From Enoplolaimus lenunculus (Eukaryota; Nematoda; Enoplea; Enoplida; Thoracostomopsidae), in assembly GCA_030248215.1 (NCBI GenBank), contig JASANG010003769.1, positions 1 to 64,000 of the forward strand: a stretch of DNA of 64,000 bases, written 5' to 3'. The notes under the pieces were generated by a model, which saw only the letters and a list, made by a program, of their open reading frames with translations, had not been told where the DNA came from and ran no database searches. The position numbers and the translations under genes are program-made. Numbering within the stretch: the first letter of the stretch is position 1; each line of letters starts with the position of its first letter. Below are positions 22,987 to 34,905 of the stretch, piece by piece.

Positions 22987-25303
22987 TTCCCAACTGTGCC
23001 AGTTGGCAGTAGTATGTTGTTGTAATTTATGACTAACATAACATAACTAGTTGATTTTATGCCGAGCGATACGTCTGCGAATGTTTGCTTAAATTCGGCA
23101 CTGGGGGGCATCCAATTTTGACTCTGTCTGCAGAATGCCTAAGTAGAATCAGGTAACAGCAAAATTTGTAGGAATAGTATAAACTTTGTAGAACATTTTA
23201 TGAGTTGGAATCTGTTCGTGTGGAACTTCAGTTTTTTCCTATTGCGCTGTGAAATATGGTTGCCAATTGGCAGACTTGGGACAACGAGGCAAAATACGAA
23301 CAACTGCAGTCAGTTTTATCTATGTATAGAGACAGTTTGTTTGCAGTCAAATTAATACTGACTCATTAAATTAAATATGTAGACATGAACGTAGAAGTTG
23401 ACTCCCGACGTAATGTTGTCTTTTTACCCAGTGGTTTGGATTCTGAAGCAGATAGCGACTCGGACGATGAGTATGATTCGGCTCAAAATTTAGAAACGGA
23501 AGCGTCTGAATCTGATTAGCAGTGATGAAATCGAAGATTCTGAAACCGGTGATCAGAGCGACTGCCGTCAATCCTGTAGCTCAGGTGATTCTTACATCAG
23601 TAGGTGGCGCAGTATGCATTTTAATCCAGCTATTCCGCCTTTCAATCAAACGTTTTCTTTGCCCGAGGTGAATTTAACTCCTCGAAATTATTTCGAAAAA
23701 TTTGTGCCAGAGGATGTTTTTGAAATGCTTGCCTTCGAAACTAATCGGTATTCGGTCCAAAAAACGGGCAAAAGTGTTAACACAACTAAACATGAGCTTC
23801 GAACCTTTTGGGTATGCTTGTCTATATATTATGTGCATTGCGAAATTTTCGTCTTATCGCCACTACTGGCGGACCGACTGCCGCTTCGCCGCAATTAGCG
23901 ACAACATGAGCCGAAACCGATTCGAGGAGCTGAAACGTTTCTTGCATGTTGCTAACAACGAAGAAATGCGTCCATACAGCGATCCTGAGTACGATCCACT
24001 GTTCAAAGGGCGAGCGCTGCATGACCTGTTCAGAAAATGCTGTCCAAGTGTGGAATCGTCCGAATTTCAAAGCGTAGACGAAGCGATAATTCCGTTTAAA
24101 GGAAGGCACAGGTTAAAGCAATATTGTCCAGCGAAACCGCGTAAGTGGGGGTTTAAAGTCTACTGTCGATGTGGTAAAGAAGGAATATTGCATGACTTTT
24201 TCGTATACACTGGAGCCTCGGCAGACAAATCCAATCTTGGCCATGGAGCCGATGTGGTGCTAAAGCTTAGCGAATCATTACCAAATTTGCCTTTTAAGAT
24301 TTATGGTGATAATTATTTTAGCTCAGTTGCTTTGGTTAAAAAACTAAAGCAGCAGGGTACAGAATGAATCGCTGCCCACTCAAAAGTGATAAATCCTTGT
24401 CGATAGAAGGTCGAGGATCGTTTGACTATAAAGTCGATGCAAATGGTGGTGTGTTGGTAGTCCGATGGTTTGACAAAAAGCCTATCAACCTGGTATCATC
24501 GTATGCTACAGTGGAACCAATTGGAACAGTTCGAAGGTGGGTTAGAGCCACAAAAAATGGCAGACCTGGTGAATACAAGGACGTCCCATGCCCAGCCATT
24601 GTACAATCTTACAATGCTCACATGGGTGGGGTGGATTTACTGGGAATGATGAACAATTTATACCGCATGGAACACAAAAGCAAGCGAGCTTATCAGAGGA
24701 CGTGGTAGACCTTCATCTACAGAAACGCCGCCTGGGCCACCATCCAAAAGGCGTCTTTCTGTGCCAGTCACTGTAGGAATGATTCAGAAAAAAATCAGAT
24801 TCGATAAAGTTGATCATTTTCCACTGCATAGTGCTGCTCGCCATAATTGTCAGTACGAATTTTGTACGGGACAGTCTCGATGGCTTTGCAGCAAATGTAA
24901 TGCGTCACTTTGCTTAGAAAAAAATAAGAACTGTTTTTATCGTTTTCACCATGAATCGTAGTGGTATTGCTGTTATCGTTGCATATTTTGAATATCATTG
25001 TGTTATTTGTAAATACTATGCGTTGAGAAAAAATTTCCTAATCGCGTAAACATTTCTACTGCGTATAGAGGGTGAGCTACTCAGTTATAAGTCTCTGTAA
25101 ATATGTCGTGGTTCGAAATGCAGGCCCGAAATGACTGCGATGTATAAGATTTTGAGTCATTGAGAGCTTATATTAAATGCAAACATTGAAATAGAAGCAT
25201 ATTGATTTGTAGCGAGTATTTATTATGCGTAAAAAATTAGTGTATTATTTTGTCATATTATGGAAAACCAACTATTGGATTCCCAGGTGTGCCAATTGGC
25301 AGT
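22987..25303. mobile_element. piggyBac element extent (approximate)
   Basis: The near-palindrome TGCCAATTGGCA preceded by a CCCA-type string occurs inverted on the left of the transposase (23256-23280) and direct on the right (25276-25303). A further copy on the far left (22987-23012) is direct. These look like subterminal repeats of the element. Exact TTAA-flanked ends could not be fixed by eye; LINE sequence resumes at ~22935 and ~25345. Confidence 0.5.
23384..24960 (+). pseudogene. Decayed piggyBac transposase
   Basis: A recognisable piggyBac (DDE_Tnp_1_7) transposase in broken frames: acidic N-terminus (SEADSDSDDEYDS), NYFEKFVPEDVFEML, DNMSRNRFEELKRFLHVAN, FQSVDEAIIPFKGR (first Asp), KIYGDNYFSS (second Asp) and NAHMGGVDLLGMMNNLYR (third/fourth Asp). 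The C-terminal cysteine-rich finger spans ~24839-24955 (CQYEFC, WLCSKC, CLEKNKNC). Frameshifts occur near 23518 and 23815. A short deletion with frameshift lies near 24362, and a larger internal deletion near 24697 joins HKSKRAYQ directly to RGRGRPSSTETPPGPPSKRR. It lies within LINE copy B. Confidence 0.85.
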
Positions 25304-26036
25304 GGTCACTATTTTATGTTCTGATGTCACAGTGGCTCGTATAAGGAGTTTTAATGCAGTTTCACAATGTCCTTATATATGTTCATTAGGAATAAATTTT
25401 TTCTTTAATTGTTCAGAGTATCTGGGCGTGAAAGGAACCTGTGTCCTAAAACTTTTGCAAATATTTGATAATCTAATTTCAACATCGTTATTGGTGGCCA
25501 GTTTGAACGCTCACTCCTGCATCCGGACCCTTTATATAATAATAATGTCACTCCATTGTATGACGATTCGTTCATTTCAACGCCATTAATACTGAAAAAA
25601 TTGTACAATTTTGAAAGTATTGGCGCAATATCGTCAGAAAATTTCTGATACAGTTCTATTGGTTTACCATCTATCCCAAGAGTTTTCCCTTTCCTCGTTT
25701 GCAAAATAGCACATCCCAAACTTTCGTTTACTTTGTCAAACTTCAACCTACACCTTGATTTCCATAGAAAACTGTGCATCCTGAAAAAGTAAATTAAATC
25801 AGGTTTGCATGTACCTGCAAGCAAATTGTTTCAACAAAATCACATCTGGCAGATCAATTTGATCCGTTTCAGCAACATGTTTAACATCTTTGTTACATCT
25901 GCACAAAATTCATATGCTCTAATGCAATAAATAAACACGCGAGCGTTACCGTCTACAACTTCAATCTCGTTATCTAAACAGTATTAAGTGCAATGCTTTA
26001 CATTGTCAGTGAAAAGTAGATAATCTATCATTCGTA

Positions 26037-28700
26037 TAAAAGTCGCCTATGCCTAAGCTTGAAATGCAAGCTCCTTATTTTTCCATCAACAAATTTAACT
26101 TTTGCCCATTCCCAAGACTTTCTCACGTAAGCTTCAAAAACTCCAACCAATTTCCTAGAAACACGTTTTGGGGATGCATGTGTTTTGCATACATCTCTGA
26201 TACCCATAATGAGTAAATATCTTTTTGTCGTATTAAATTTTTTCCATACACATAACAAAATCTCCACTGAAACAAAGATTCAATTACAGATATACGGGTT
26301 TCTTTATAGAAAACATGGACTTAAAGCAGCTTGTGTCTGCGACATATTTAGATTACTCACCTTCGTATAAAAATGAAAGAAACACCTTCTCCAACAATGC
26401 TTCTTTAAAAGTAAGTACGCGTATGAAAACAAGCACGCGATTAACTTTAACTTGTACATCCAATTCAGGGAAGTGTAAACCACCCTGAACAGCCGGTAAA
26501 GCTAAAATCTTTTGTTTCAAAACATTTGCTCGCGATGTATACCAAAGAAATATCTTCAACACAGCATACGCCTTCAATATCAAACACCTACAAAAGTAAT
26601 AACTCATCGCACAATAATTTTTCCATACACCGAGATGCCCTTATAACCCTAATTGTTTTCTAATGAAGTAATTGACGTTTTACACTTCACCCAATTTTGA
26701 GCATCTTCAAACCCAGATGAAGTAACACAAACACCATACAACTTTAACTTTTCCAATATATATTTTTGAAAAGGTTCAAGGACCTGTTGTCTCTTGAAGG
26801 ACCCAAGTAATAATGACTGTGTTTTCGTCGTCCTTAACAGGCACCCTGAAGCTAATTGATACCACTGAAAAATGTCAAAAACCTTATTTATGTCCTCCCA
26901 CCTAGTGAGGAAAAGGCTGGTGTCATCTGCAAATTTCGTTATTCTTGTACTTATGCCACATAAGGGCACGCCGGTCAACATTTTAGAATTAATTCTTATA
27001 TAGTGGGCAACTACTTCGGAAGTTAATACATACAATAGAGGTGAAAGTGGACAACCCTGCGGAACCCCCTACACACAAAAAGCTTTCGTATTATGTACCA
27101 CTAACTGTTACAAAAAACCGTGAAAACAAAGCATTATATCGTCTCGCTAAAATTTTTGTATAAATCTTATAAACCCTGTTTAGTAGCGTTATTGGGCGCC
27201 AGTTTCCGCGTAAACAGCAATCACCAGTGCCCTTGTAAAAGTAAGTTATCGCACCATCATAAGCAGAACAATACATCATATTAACGCAAATAATATAATT
27301 ATGTAGCTTACTTAAAACAGGAGCCAATTTGGCTGAAAACTTCCCATAATATTCAATTGGAAGTCCGTCAAGACCCTGAGTTTTTTACCTTGAAAAGACC
27401 ATATAGCACAAATAACTTCATCTGGTGTTATGTCGTCTTCCAACGTAATCTTTTGATTTACCGTAAGCCTTGGCAAACCAGGTTGATCAAGGAAAAAAGT
27501 AACATATCAGCATTTATTCCTTCAGATAGAAACTACGTCGAAAACTGTTACCGTATTTCGCTAAGAATCTTCATTGTTATAAACAACTGTACCATCAGAA
27601 GTCATTACGGATAACAAATGGCGTTGCTGCCAATCTTTACGCTGCAGTGATTTTGCAATCGACAAGCGAATTTTGTCTTCGACAATATCACTGTAATAAG
27701 TGTTGTGCCAGCAGCACGAAATATAAAAACTGTTTACCAGCCCCCATCCTAAATTATTTTTGCTAAGTATTTGCTTAAATATTGGCTTAGCGTTTCATAT
27801 TTCATTCTTTTGCTTTACAGTTACCCATTTTATGAAAGTAATTTTCAACATCTAATTTGAAGTTTTCCCAACAGTAAAATAAATTATAAAAGTGGCTTTG
27901 ACCTAAAAGCCTTAAATGATCATTCATGAAGTCTTCTACTCCAGGTTTGGACAACCGCGGTGCGTTTAACTTATTATAACCTCGACATCTTTTGATATCA
28001 CAAATTCTATTTTAATACGAAAAAGTCGATCGGTGACAAATACGTAAAAAATATTTAGTTTGATTTTTCTCTTAAACATCATGTACGGATAAAAATCTTT
28101 CACCCGTACAAATTCCGCCAAACCTACTTGTCTATCTGCAATTGCATTTGATCGATCTAGATTAGTATCCTCTACCAATTTAAAATCACCTAAAATACTA
28201 ACCCCAGATGCCTGATACCATTGGGATTGCCTTATCATATACAAATCAGAACAGAAAATTTTCTGATACTCTGGATTCGAAGGAGCATATACTCCAATCA
28301 AAAATAATACCATAGAATTTACCATTTTGTATATTGTTGCCTATTTTCCTCTATAATACTCGGAGCATCAAAAACCTCCGTACCGTTACGCTTTTTAATG
28401 GGAAACATGTGACGATTTTCCAATCTTTCTGTTGTTTAGATTTGTCAGTACATAACGTCATACTATCATTTATAAAATCGTTATATGTTATATGTAGCCT
28501 GGCGCTATTGTACTGTTGTTAAGTACTTCCGTCGCATTCTCTAATTTATTTAAGTACGTCTTAAGCTCTAATGTACATTCAAAAACATGTGCTAAAGCTG
28601 TCGCACAAGTGCCGCAAAATATACCTGCTGGAATGCTTACCGCTACACTCTGTGCTTGTTGCTGCCCTGTGGAAAAACAGGAGCCCCCTCAGAGTAAATT
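26037..28700 (-). mobile_element. LINE copy A (L1/Tx1-type), degraded
   Basis: Order on the minus strand: a hydrophilic upstream region at 28400-28700, possibly the end of an ORF1. Then the AP-endonuclease at 27966-28325 (LIGVYAPSNPEYQ, SILGDFKLVEDTNLDRS). Then the reverse transcriptase at 27091-27327 (APVLSKLHN, YFYKGTGD, GNWRPITLLNRVYKIYTKIL) and 26649-27035 (TSEVVAHYIR, KFADDTSLFL). Then the post-RT region (AVQGGLHFPELD) and a C-terminal zinc-ribbon-like end at 26028-26267 (FKLRHRRLL). Many stops and frameshifts; no full-length frame. Confidence 0.8.
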
Positions 28701-29515
28701 GCGACATAAAACGGAATTTAAACTGTCATAACTAAAATCGCAAGCGATTTGTACCGAAAACAGGTATCCAGCTTTCAGCAATGCGAGTAGCCGCTGTAAT
28801 ACATTAATAAACCTGGTATTGAGACGTCACTTTCTCCCTCAGCGAGTTTGAAGGTTATATCATGATATTTATTCCCGATTGCCATTCGAACAGTAACAAA
28901 ATCTAAATAAGCAAAAACCAGTAAAACAATATTTGAGATGATTCTATGGTTTTCAGATAGAAAACTCCTTTAGTTTTGACTCACATAAACCGACGTTGAA
29001 GTATAACGAAATTAATTTTGATCTTAGCTCAACTTATTAATAATATAGAGACTTTGGAGTATCACTGATTTATGATTTATTGACTAAAAATATTTTAACT
29101 ATTTTTACATACATTATAGAAAAATAGTATCATCAAAAATAATGTAGGCGGCGAACCTTAAGTTGTAAAAACTAGTTTAAATTCGCAAGTCAGATTAGCT
29201 ATATCCATCCATTGAAAAAATCCTGATTCGAACAGGAACCACCGAAAAAATGCTATTCAGAAAAGATAAATACTGAAAAGTTAGACATGTTCGGATCGGA
29301 TAAAACAACGTTACAAAGAATGGCAATGTTACTTTCAGGGGCGTAACATATTACTAACCCTAAACCTTAGTATAAGGACAAGGCAATAAACATACCTCAG
29401 CTTAAACAAAAAAAACTTAGGCTTGCTCTATTGCAGTCCTGCGAACAAACAGTATGACTCTCAAAGTAACATCGACCAAACGAACAATGCAAATAAATCC
29501 TAAACAAACATTGTA

Positions 29516-32500
29516 TCACATAAAATCATCATCAAGGTCATCGTACTGAACATCAACAACGGCTTCAAAATCTCCGAGGATATCGTTATTAGCAACTTTA
29601 GACACATTCACTGCAAGCTTTTTCTTTGATTTTGGTTGTTTAGCCTGTAAAGACAAACACAAATTAACCCATTATTATATTTACTGACCAAACTTTATTA
29701 CTTGACCTGAGAACAGAATTTAACTAGTCAGACCGGAAATCATTCTACATTATCGCACTTAACAGCTATTCACACTTCAGTTTGTTACGAATCGCTTGCA
29801 GCAGCGATTTCTTCGGCCTTTGCACAAAACTAAAAACTAGTAGTTATAGCTATGTAGCTAACATCACTTTTTTTAAATAAAATTTGTCTGCGCTTATTAA
29901 ATGAAGGCCAGCTCTGAATCGTGTTTTACCAACCTTTTCTAGCTCCTTTTCAATTTTAAACTTTTCAGCACCAAGTGCTGTAATTTCTTTGCCCAATCGT
30001 TTAACAGCATCAGACTGAACTGAAAAGATACATTTTTACAACCTTATGAACACACTAATTGGTCATAAAAATACATGAACCTTTCACGCGGTTAAAAATC
30101 ATAATCAACGCAATGTTACGCAAAAACATCTTTTATTTGAAGACAATCTTCCGTTCGGCTGCCTTAATGGTTGTAAAATACCCAGGTTTAAATATACAAT
30201 AACAAAAGAAAATCGCATGAAAGTTTTGGATTATGTCAAAGACAAAATCTTCCAATTAACAACACGAAACTTCAAGTTCTGAAAAAGCTTTCAACTTACG
30301 ATTGAGGCACAATTCTTCGAATAGTTTTGATATGAAATCCACGTAATTGTCGGAAGACTTAAAATAAAATAGAATCTTTATGGTTCAATATGCGATTCTT
30401 CACAACCAATGAGGAACCGAGATTTTCCCTGTGAGCGCGTTTGATACCTACCTAAATTTTCGCTTAGAAACCACAAATAAAACAGTATAAACAAGTTAGT
30501 AAAAAGTACTTACAATTGAACTCCGATCAGAATCACGCTTGTTACGTTTGCGATTACATTTAAACTGCAACAAGCGACAATTTGTTCAAAACAGTTAGCT
30601 TTATTATAGAGTGGCAACAAAAATTCAGATTAGGATTCGGCAAAATCGGCTAGCAGTTGAAAACAAGCAATGGATGCAAATGCGGTCAAATCGTAGATTA
30701 GATGCTACCTTGCTTTAATACTATAACGAAGTGAAAACTTACGCTAAGCGGTGATAGCGACTGACATAAACTTTTCGCGGCAATACAGACGTTGTCTTTT
30801 GTTGAAATGTCTAATTTATCTAGGCAAACATTATTTGATGCTCCTAATAAGAACATAGTTATATTATAATAAACGACATTGCGCCCATAAAGGATACGAT
30901 TTTTTGAAACCACACCTACTGTTTGTAACATACAATATACTCCTACCAAACCCCTAGGATTAGCTACCAATCGCTAAATATTCCTTACAATCCCCGAAAA
31001 ATTTTCAACATGCCTTTCGGATCTCCCTCACAGCAGATACCTCCCTACATTCCAAATCAAATCCTGCATACTCACCTGCTTGAATGCCTGCATCCTATAT
31101 GAATTTTAGAAGAAAAAGGTAGACAAGAATGCATATATATTTTTGTCATTCGAGATAAGTTTCGTAAAACATCCATTTATTTACACTACTGTGCGCTTCA
31201 AATGCATCACCTTGTAATGTGTTCGATACAAAAAACTCCATATCGGATTTCTTAACTTGTTCTTCTAGCTCCGCCTTTGTTAGTTCTCTTTCAGGAGGCT
31301 AAAATACGGTGTGTCTTTAAAATCGCGCATACATAGATACAAGCCAGGGTGCAACAGAATATTAATTCACCGGATACCGAATGATGCGGATATTGAATTT
31401 CTACCGGAATTGGATACCGTATATTGTATATTAGGGTGCAAAGCGGAACTGGATTATACCGGAATCGGATCACCAATTTTATACCAGAATTGTATTCGGA
31501 ACCAGAATTGGAACTAAAAAGTACTGACCAGGGTGCAGCCGAAACTACAATTTACCGGAACCGAAATTGGAACCGGAATTTAAAAAAATTACCGGAAACT
31601 GAATCGAAACATGAAGAATACATGCCGCCGAAAAAGTCATTTTAATTTTCTTATTTGCGATATTATGGTGAAATAACGCTAATTGAAGATAGGTATTCAC
31701 GTTATCTGTTGTATTCTAGATTTTCATAATCCAAGAAAGCGAATCAACCCTCGATGATTTATTTACGCCGATTGTCAAAATTTATATATTATACTAAGGA
31801 AATCTACTTAATTTTCATCGCGTTTCTACTAAAATATCTGAATTTCCAATAACCAAATCTGATACCGGAATTGTTAATTCCGGAAAAAATTTACCGCAAC
31901 CGAAGGTAAAAAGTAAGAGTTCCGGTACCGGAATCAAGGTTGCACCCGGGTATTTACAAATATAACATTGATTTAAGGTGTCTGTTAGCTGTTAACAATT
32001 ATTAAAAACGTCACCTGAACAAAATGACGATGATTTTTGGTTCTGTAAAGCTAAACTACAATCTATTATTAGTTTCAAAATACAACGAGTTTTGTGTGTT
32101 TAGATATTGGGAAAACGTCAAAATTACGATTGATTGTGAATCAGAATCGGAACTCGTTTTGAATCGGGAATCCGGTTGCACCACCCTGTTATGAGTTTGT
32201 GTAAACGCACCATTTAGAATGTCAAAATCCAATGCAAAAATGCGTTTAACTCTTGCAAGTGCCTTTATTGGTCATATGAATTGTCTTATTTAACATCCTG
32301 TATAGCATAGGATAATATTTTACTGCACAAATAATCAACATATTTAGCCTTACAAAGTTATTATAAAGATAATCTAACCTGCTGAGCTTCAGTCTGCTTA
32401 GCTTTTGATTTCTTATCTTTCTTCTTAACAAGTTTTTCTAAAAACTGCATGTAATTGTAATTAAATCAAGATTATTATTGACACAAAGGGTAAAGCAACT

Positions 32501-33292
32501 ATGTCTGTAGATCACGCTGTTTAAGTTTTCCAAAAACAATTTTAAACTATTTTTGCAATGATTATCTACAGCGAGGACAAATCTTATTCTGTAAAAACAA
32601 TTTTGCAGTTTTGTTGTTAAATGAAACTATGAGTGGAAACGACGTTGTAATATAACATAACAAAGTAACAATGAGTACATGTTCATGTTTTAAAAGGTTT
32701 TTGCAGGCGTGGAGCCAGGCACCGGTTCATATAAACAGTAAATACTCAACCTTCAGCTATTGAAGAGCTCGCTTTTTGCTCATCTTCCTTTTTTTCCGCT
32801 TCTTCTAATGCAGCTTCCCAGTCATCCTAAAGTTTCGATATATAATATATATTATATATATTATATATTATATATATATATAATATATGTAATATATATA
32901 CATTATATATATCTATATATCAGGGTGCAACCCGAATTACAATTTACCGGAACCGGAATTTGAAAATTTTACCGGAACCGGAAAGTGAAAAATGCATTTC
33001 ACCAAAAATTTCATTTTAATCTTATTTTTTGCTCTATTATTTGTGAAATAACCTTATTCGAACATAGGTATTTATTTTATTTGTTGCATTTTAGATTTTC
33101 ATCATCGACTGAAGTTAAATCCACCACCAATGGCTTATATTCGGAGTACAAGTGGCTTTGAAAAGAGATTCTTAAAAATTAACAAAGTTAAGAAAACGGT
33201 CAAATTATAACACCGGAATTTTTAAATCCGGTAAAAATTTACCGAAACCGGAAGGTGGAAAAATGCTGGAACCGGAATTTCGGTTGCACCCT

Positions 33293-33378
<86 letters not shown>

Positions 33379-34905
33379 TGATTGACTTGGAAAAAACTTG
33401 CCAAAAAAGATTAAGTGAAGTTTCAACTATTCCTTTGTAAAGTTTTGCGAAAACACATCACAAATAGTTTTATAGACAAAACTTTCAGTAATTTAAATAA
33501 AAATTCCGGTTCCTGCGTCTTTAAATGCATGAATAGGAACAGGAACTGATACTTGACATTGATGCTGAAGCACAAAATCGGTCACCGTTGTTGCTCGCTA
33601 TAGGACATTTCAGAATATTCACAAACTCACAGCTACTGCGTCAGTTTCTTCTCCCCATGCGTTAGCCGTTGCTGATGGCAAATTTGGAACAAAGTCGTCC
33701 GAATCTGAAATATACAAGTAACGTGTTTCAGTCAACTTAAATCGGGATGAAATAAGTAGGAGCCTCATACTTGGCTAAAAATGTATATGTTAAATTTTGT
33801 ATGGTTGGTCCCTATTATATCATATTGTGGTTTAAAAAAGGTGACAACAATGTAATGCTGTTTAATTTCCTTCGTTGCTGTTGGTATACGACGCATGTAT
33901 GTGGTATATACGTTTATGTGCATAGAGTATGTAGTGTTAAGTCACGCATAAACGTGCACATATAGCATTAAAGAAAGATCGCAAATTTGGAACAAAGTCG
34001 TCCGAATCTGATATATACAAGCAACGAATTACAGTCGACTTAAATCGGAATGAAATAAGTAGGATTCCCATACTTGGTTAAAAATGTATATGTTGAATTC
34101 TTTATGGTTGGTCCCTATTATATCATATAGTGGTTTGAAGAAGATGACAATAATGTAAAGCTGTTTTATTTCCTTTGCTGCTGTTGGTAAACCTATATGG
34201 TGTATATATGTGTTTATGTGCATAGCGTATGTAACGTTAAGTTACGCATAAACGTGCACATAATAGCACTAAAGAAAGATGTAATATCGGCCACGCGAGA
34301 AAAACCACGATATTCGCAGCACTTCGGGGAAAGGGGTCCTTCCGACAGTGCAGTTCTAACAATTGCAAGCTGTTTCATTTTCCTTGCTAGTAAGTCAACT
34401 CTATTTTCTAAATTAAACACCGGCCGTTAATCATAAAAATTTCACACATAGGTACCGCGACAAACAATTCGAAAAAGAAATTAGGGATGTGCCGATTAAT
34501 CGGCATCGGCATCGGTAATAATCGACAGTTTTCGTGAGTATCGCCATCGGCACTGCATGAAAATTACCGATTCTGTGCCGATACCTTTTGCACTTCACAG
34601 TCAGTTTGAATGCGATCAATTTCATTTCTGGGCGCAAATCTGTGTTCGGTCAGGAAAACTGATATCTTTCTTGCGTCTGTGTTTGAAAAAATTAATTGAA
34701 ATGAACCGTTCGTCTAAAATTATAATCGTTTATTATGGTTAGGGTTTTTCAAGTCTTCATATAATGATGTAATGTAGTATCCTATCTGTTAATTAAGCAT
34801 GGTGTACTAAAGTTGGAATTGGCATCGGCATCGGCAAAAATTTTGGTATCGGCACATCCCTAAAAGAAATTGTAACTTACCCCACGTTTCAGCAGTCTCC
34901 TCCAT
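29516..34905 (-). CDS. EIF3J: Eukaryotic translation initiation factor 3 subunit J (eIF3j)
   Basis: Nine minus-strand coding exons with matching phases: 34881-34905 (ATG 34905-34903), 33631-33704, 32751-32826, 32379-32437, 31211-31298, 30743-30843, 30300-30357, 29934-30019, 29516-29644 (TGA 29516-29518). They give 231 aa (human eIF3j 258). The order of features follows the family: acidic Trp-containing N-terminus ([29 protein letters not shown]), a lysine-rich helix ([13 protein letters not shown]), a conserved helical core ([48 protein letters not shown]), a basic stretch (KQPKSKKK) and the acidic tail YDDLDDDFM. eIF3j is a loosely bound eIF3 subunit that sits near the 40S mRNA entry channel and influences mRNA and eIF1A binding; it acts in the cytoplasm. 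The gene is head to head with PMS2. Introns carry several hAT-type MITEs and TA repeats. I see no disabling change. Confidence 0.92.
30514..30564 (-). other. EIF3J: Candidate 51-nt cassette exon of EIF3J
   Basis: Between exons 6 and 7, a 51-base stretch has a good acceptor (TTGTTGCAG) and donor (GTAAGT) on the minus strand. It is phase 0 on both sides, as are the neighbouring exon ends, and has no stop. It would insert 17 basic residues including NRKRNKRD. Family alignment is continuous without it, so it is either an alternative exon or a decoy. Confidence 0.35.
31433..32189. mobile_element. hAT-type MITE, TCGGAA family (B), split by family-A copy
   Basis: Starts TAGGGTGCAAAGCGGAAC. The interior (AATATAACATTGATTTAAGG, AAAACGTCACCTGAAC) resumes after the nested element, ending CCGGTTGCACCACCCTG. 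Located in an EIF3J intron. Confidence 0.7.
31529..31949. mobile_element. hAT-type MITE, CCGGTT family (A3), nested
   Basis: Begins CAGGGTGCAGCCGAAAC and ends GTTGCACCCGG. The flanks GTACTGAC and GTATTTAC agree at six of eight bases. Inserted into a family-B copy. Confidence 0.75.
32831..32915. repeat. AT-rich microsatellite
   Basis: Irregular TATA runs in an EIF3J intron; adjoins the family-A element on its right. Confidence 0.8.
32921..33293. mobile_element. hAT-type MITE, CCGGTT family (A4)
   Basis: CAGGGTGCAACCCGAATTAC start and CGGTTGCACCCTG end. The interior is the reverse complement of the copies at 40075 and 56221. Target duplication obscured by TA repeats on both sides. Confidence 0.85.
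33294..33378. repeat. (TA)n microsatellite
   Basis: About 40 uninterrupted TA units directly after a family-A MITE. Open frames of alternating Tyr-Ile across it are artefacts. Confidence 0.95.
33678..34280. repeat. Tandem duplication (2 x ~303 bp) covering part of EIF3J exon 2
   Basis: The segment starting GCAAATTTGGAACAAAGTCG at 33678 recurs at 33981 and the copies stay alignable to 33980 and 34280. Both end in AAAGAAAGAT. Each carries 27 bp of the 5' part of exon 2 plus its acceptor and intron sequence. The upstream copy (33981-34007) is an exon fragment with an intact-looking acceptor but no donor. Confidence 0.85.
34287..34375 (+). repeat. SINE fragment lacking most of its tRNA head
   Basis: ATCGGCCACGCG joins directly to the body (GATATTCGCAGCACTTCG, GACAGTGCAGTTCT). 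The A and B box region present at 36672-36746 is missing. Confidence 0.6.
34482..34862. mobile_element. hAT-type MITE, TCGGCA family (D1)
   Basis: Starts TAGGGATGTGCCGATTAATC and ends GGTATCGGCACATCCCTA. GGCATCGGCATCGG units lie inside both ends. The octamer AAAGAAAT is exactly duplicated at 34474-34481 and 34863-34870. Lies just downstream of EIF3J exon 1. Confidence 0.9.

Larger units (their letters stand above)
22480..26036 (-). mobile_element. LINE copy B (L1/Tx1-type), split by piggyBac
   Basis: Minus-strand remnant. 25860-26036 gives the end of an AP-type endonuclease (MIDYLLFTDNVKHC). 25405-25824 gives the start of the reverse transcriptase (KGKTLGIDGKPIELY, LLLYKGSG, RSNWPPITMLKLDYQIFAKV). 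After a 2.4-kb interruption it resumes at 22495-22935 with FDMVEW, GCPLSPLIYVITSEVLANY and the catalytic-box sequence KYADDT. Frames are broken by stops and frameshifts. The 3' part after the ADD box is missing. It abuts LINE copy A head to tail at ~26036. Confidence 0.8.

Noticed and set aside
32831-33378. CRISPR-like or tandem regulatory array
   Set aside because: Only microsatellites around a MITE; no regular repeat-spacer structure exists anywhere in the window.
33222-33440. Open frames of alternating Tyr/Ile on both strands
   Set aside because: They are translations of the (TA)n microsatellite.
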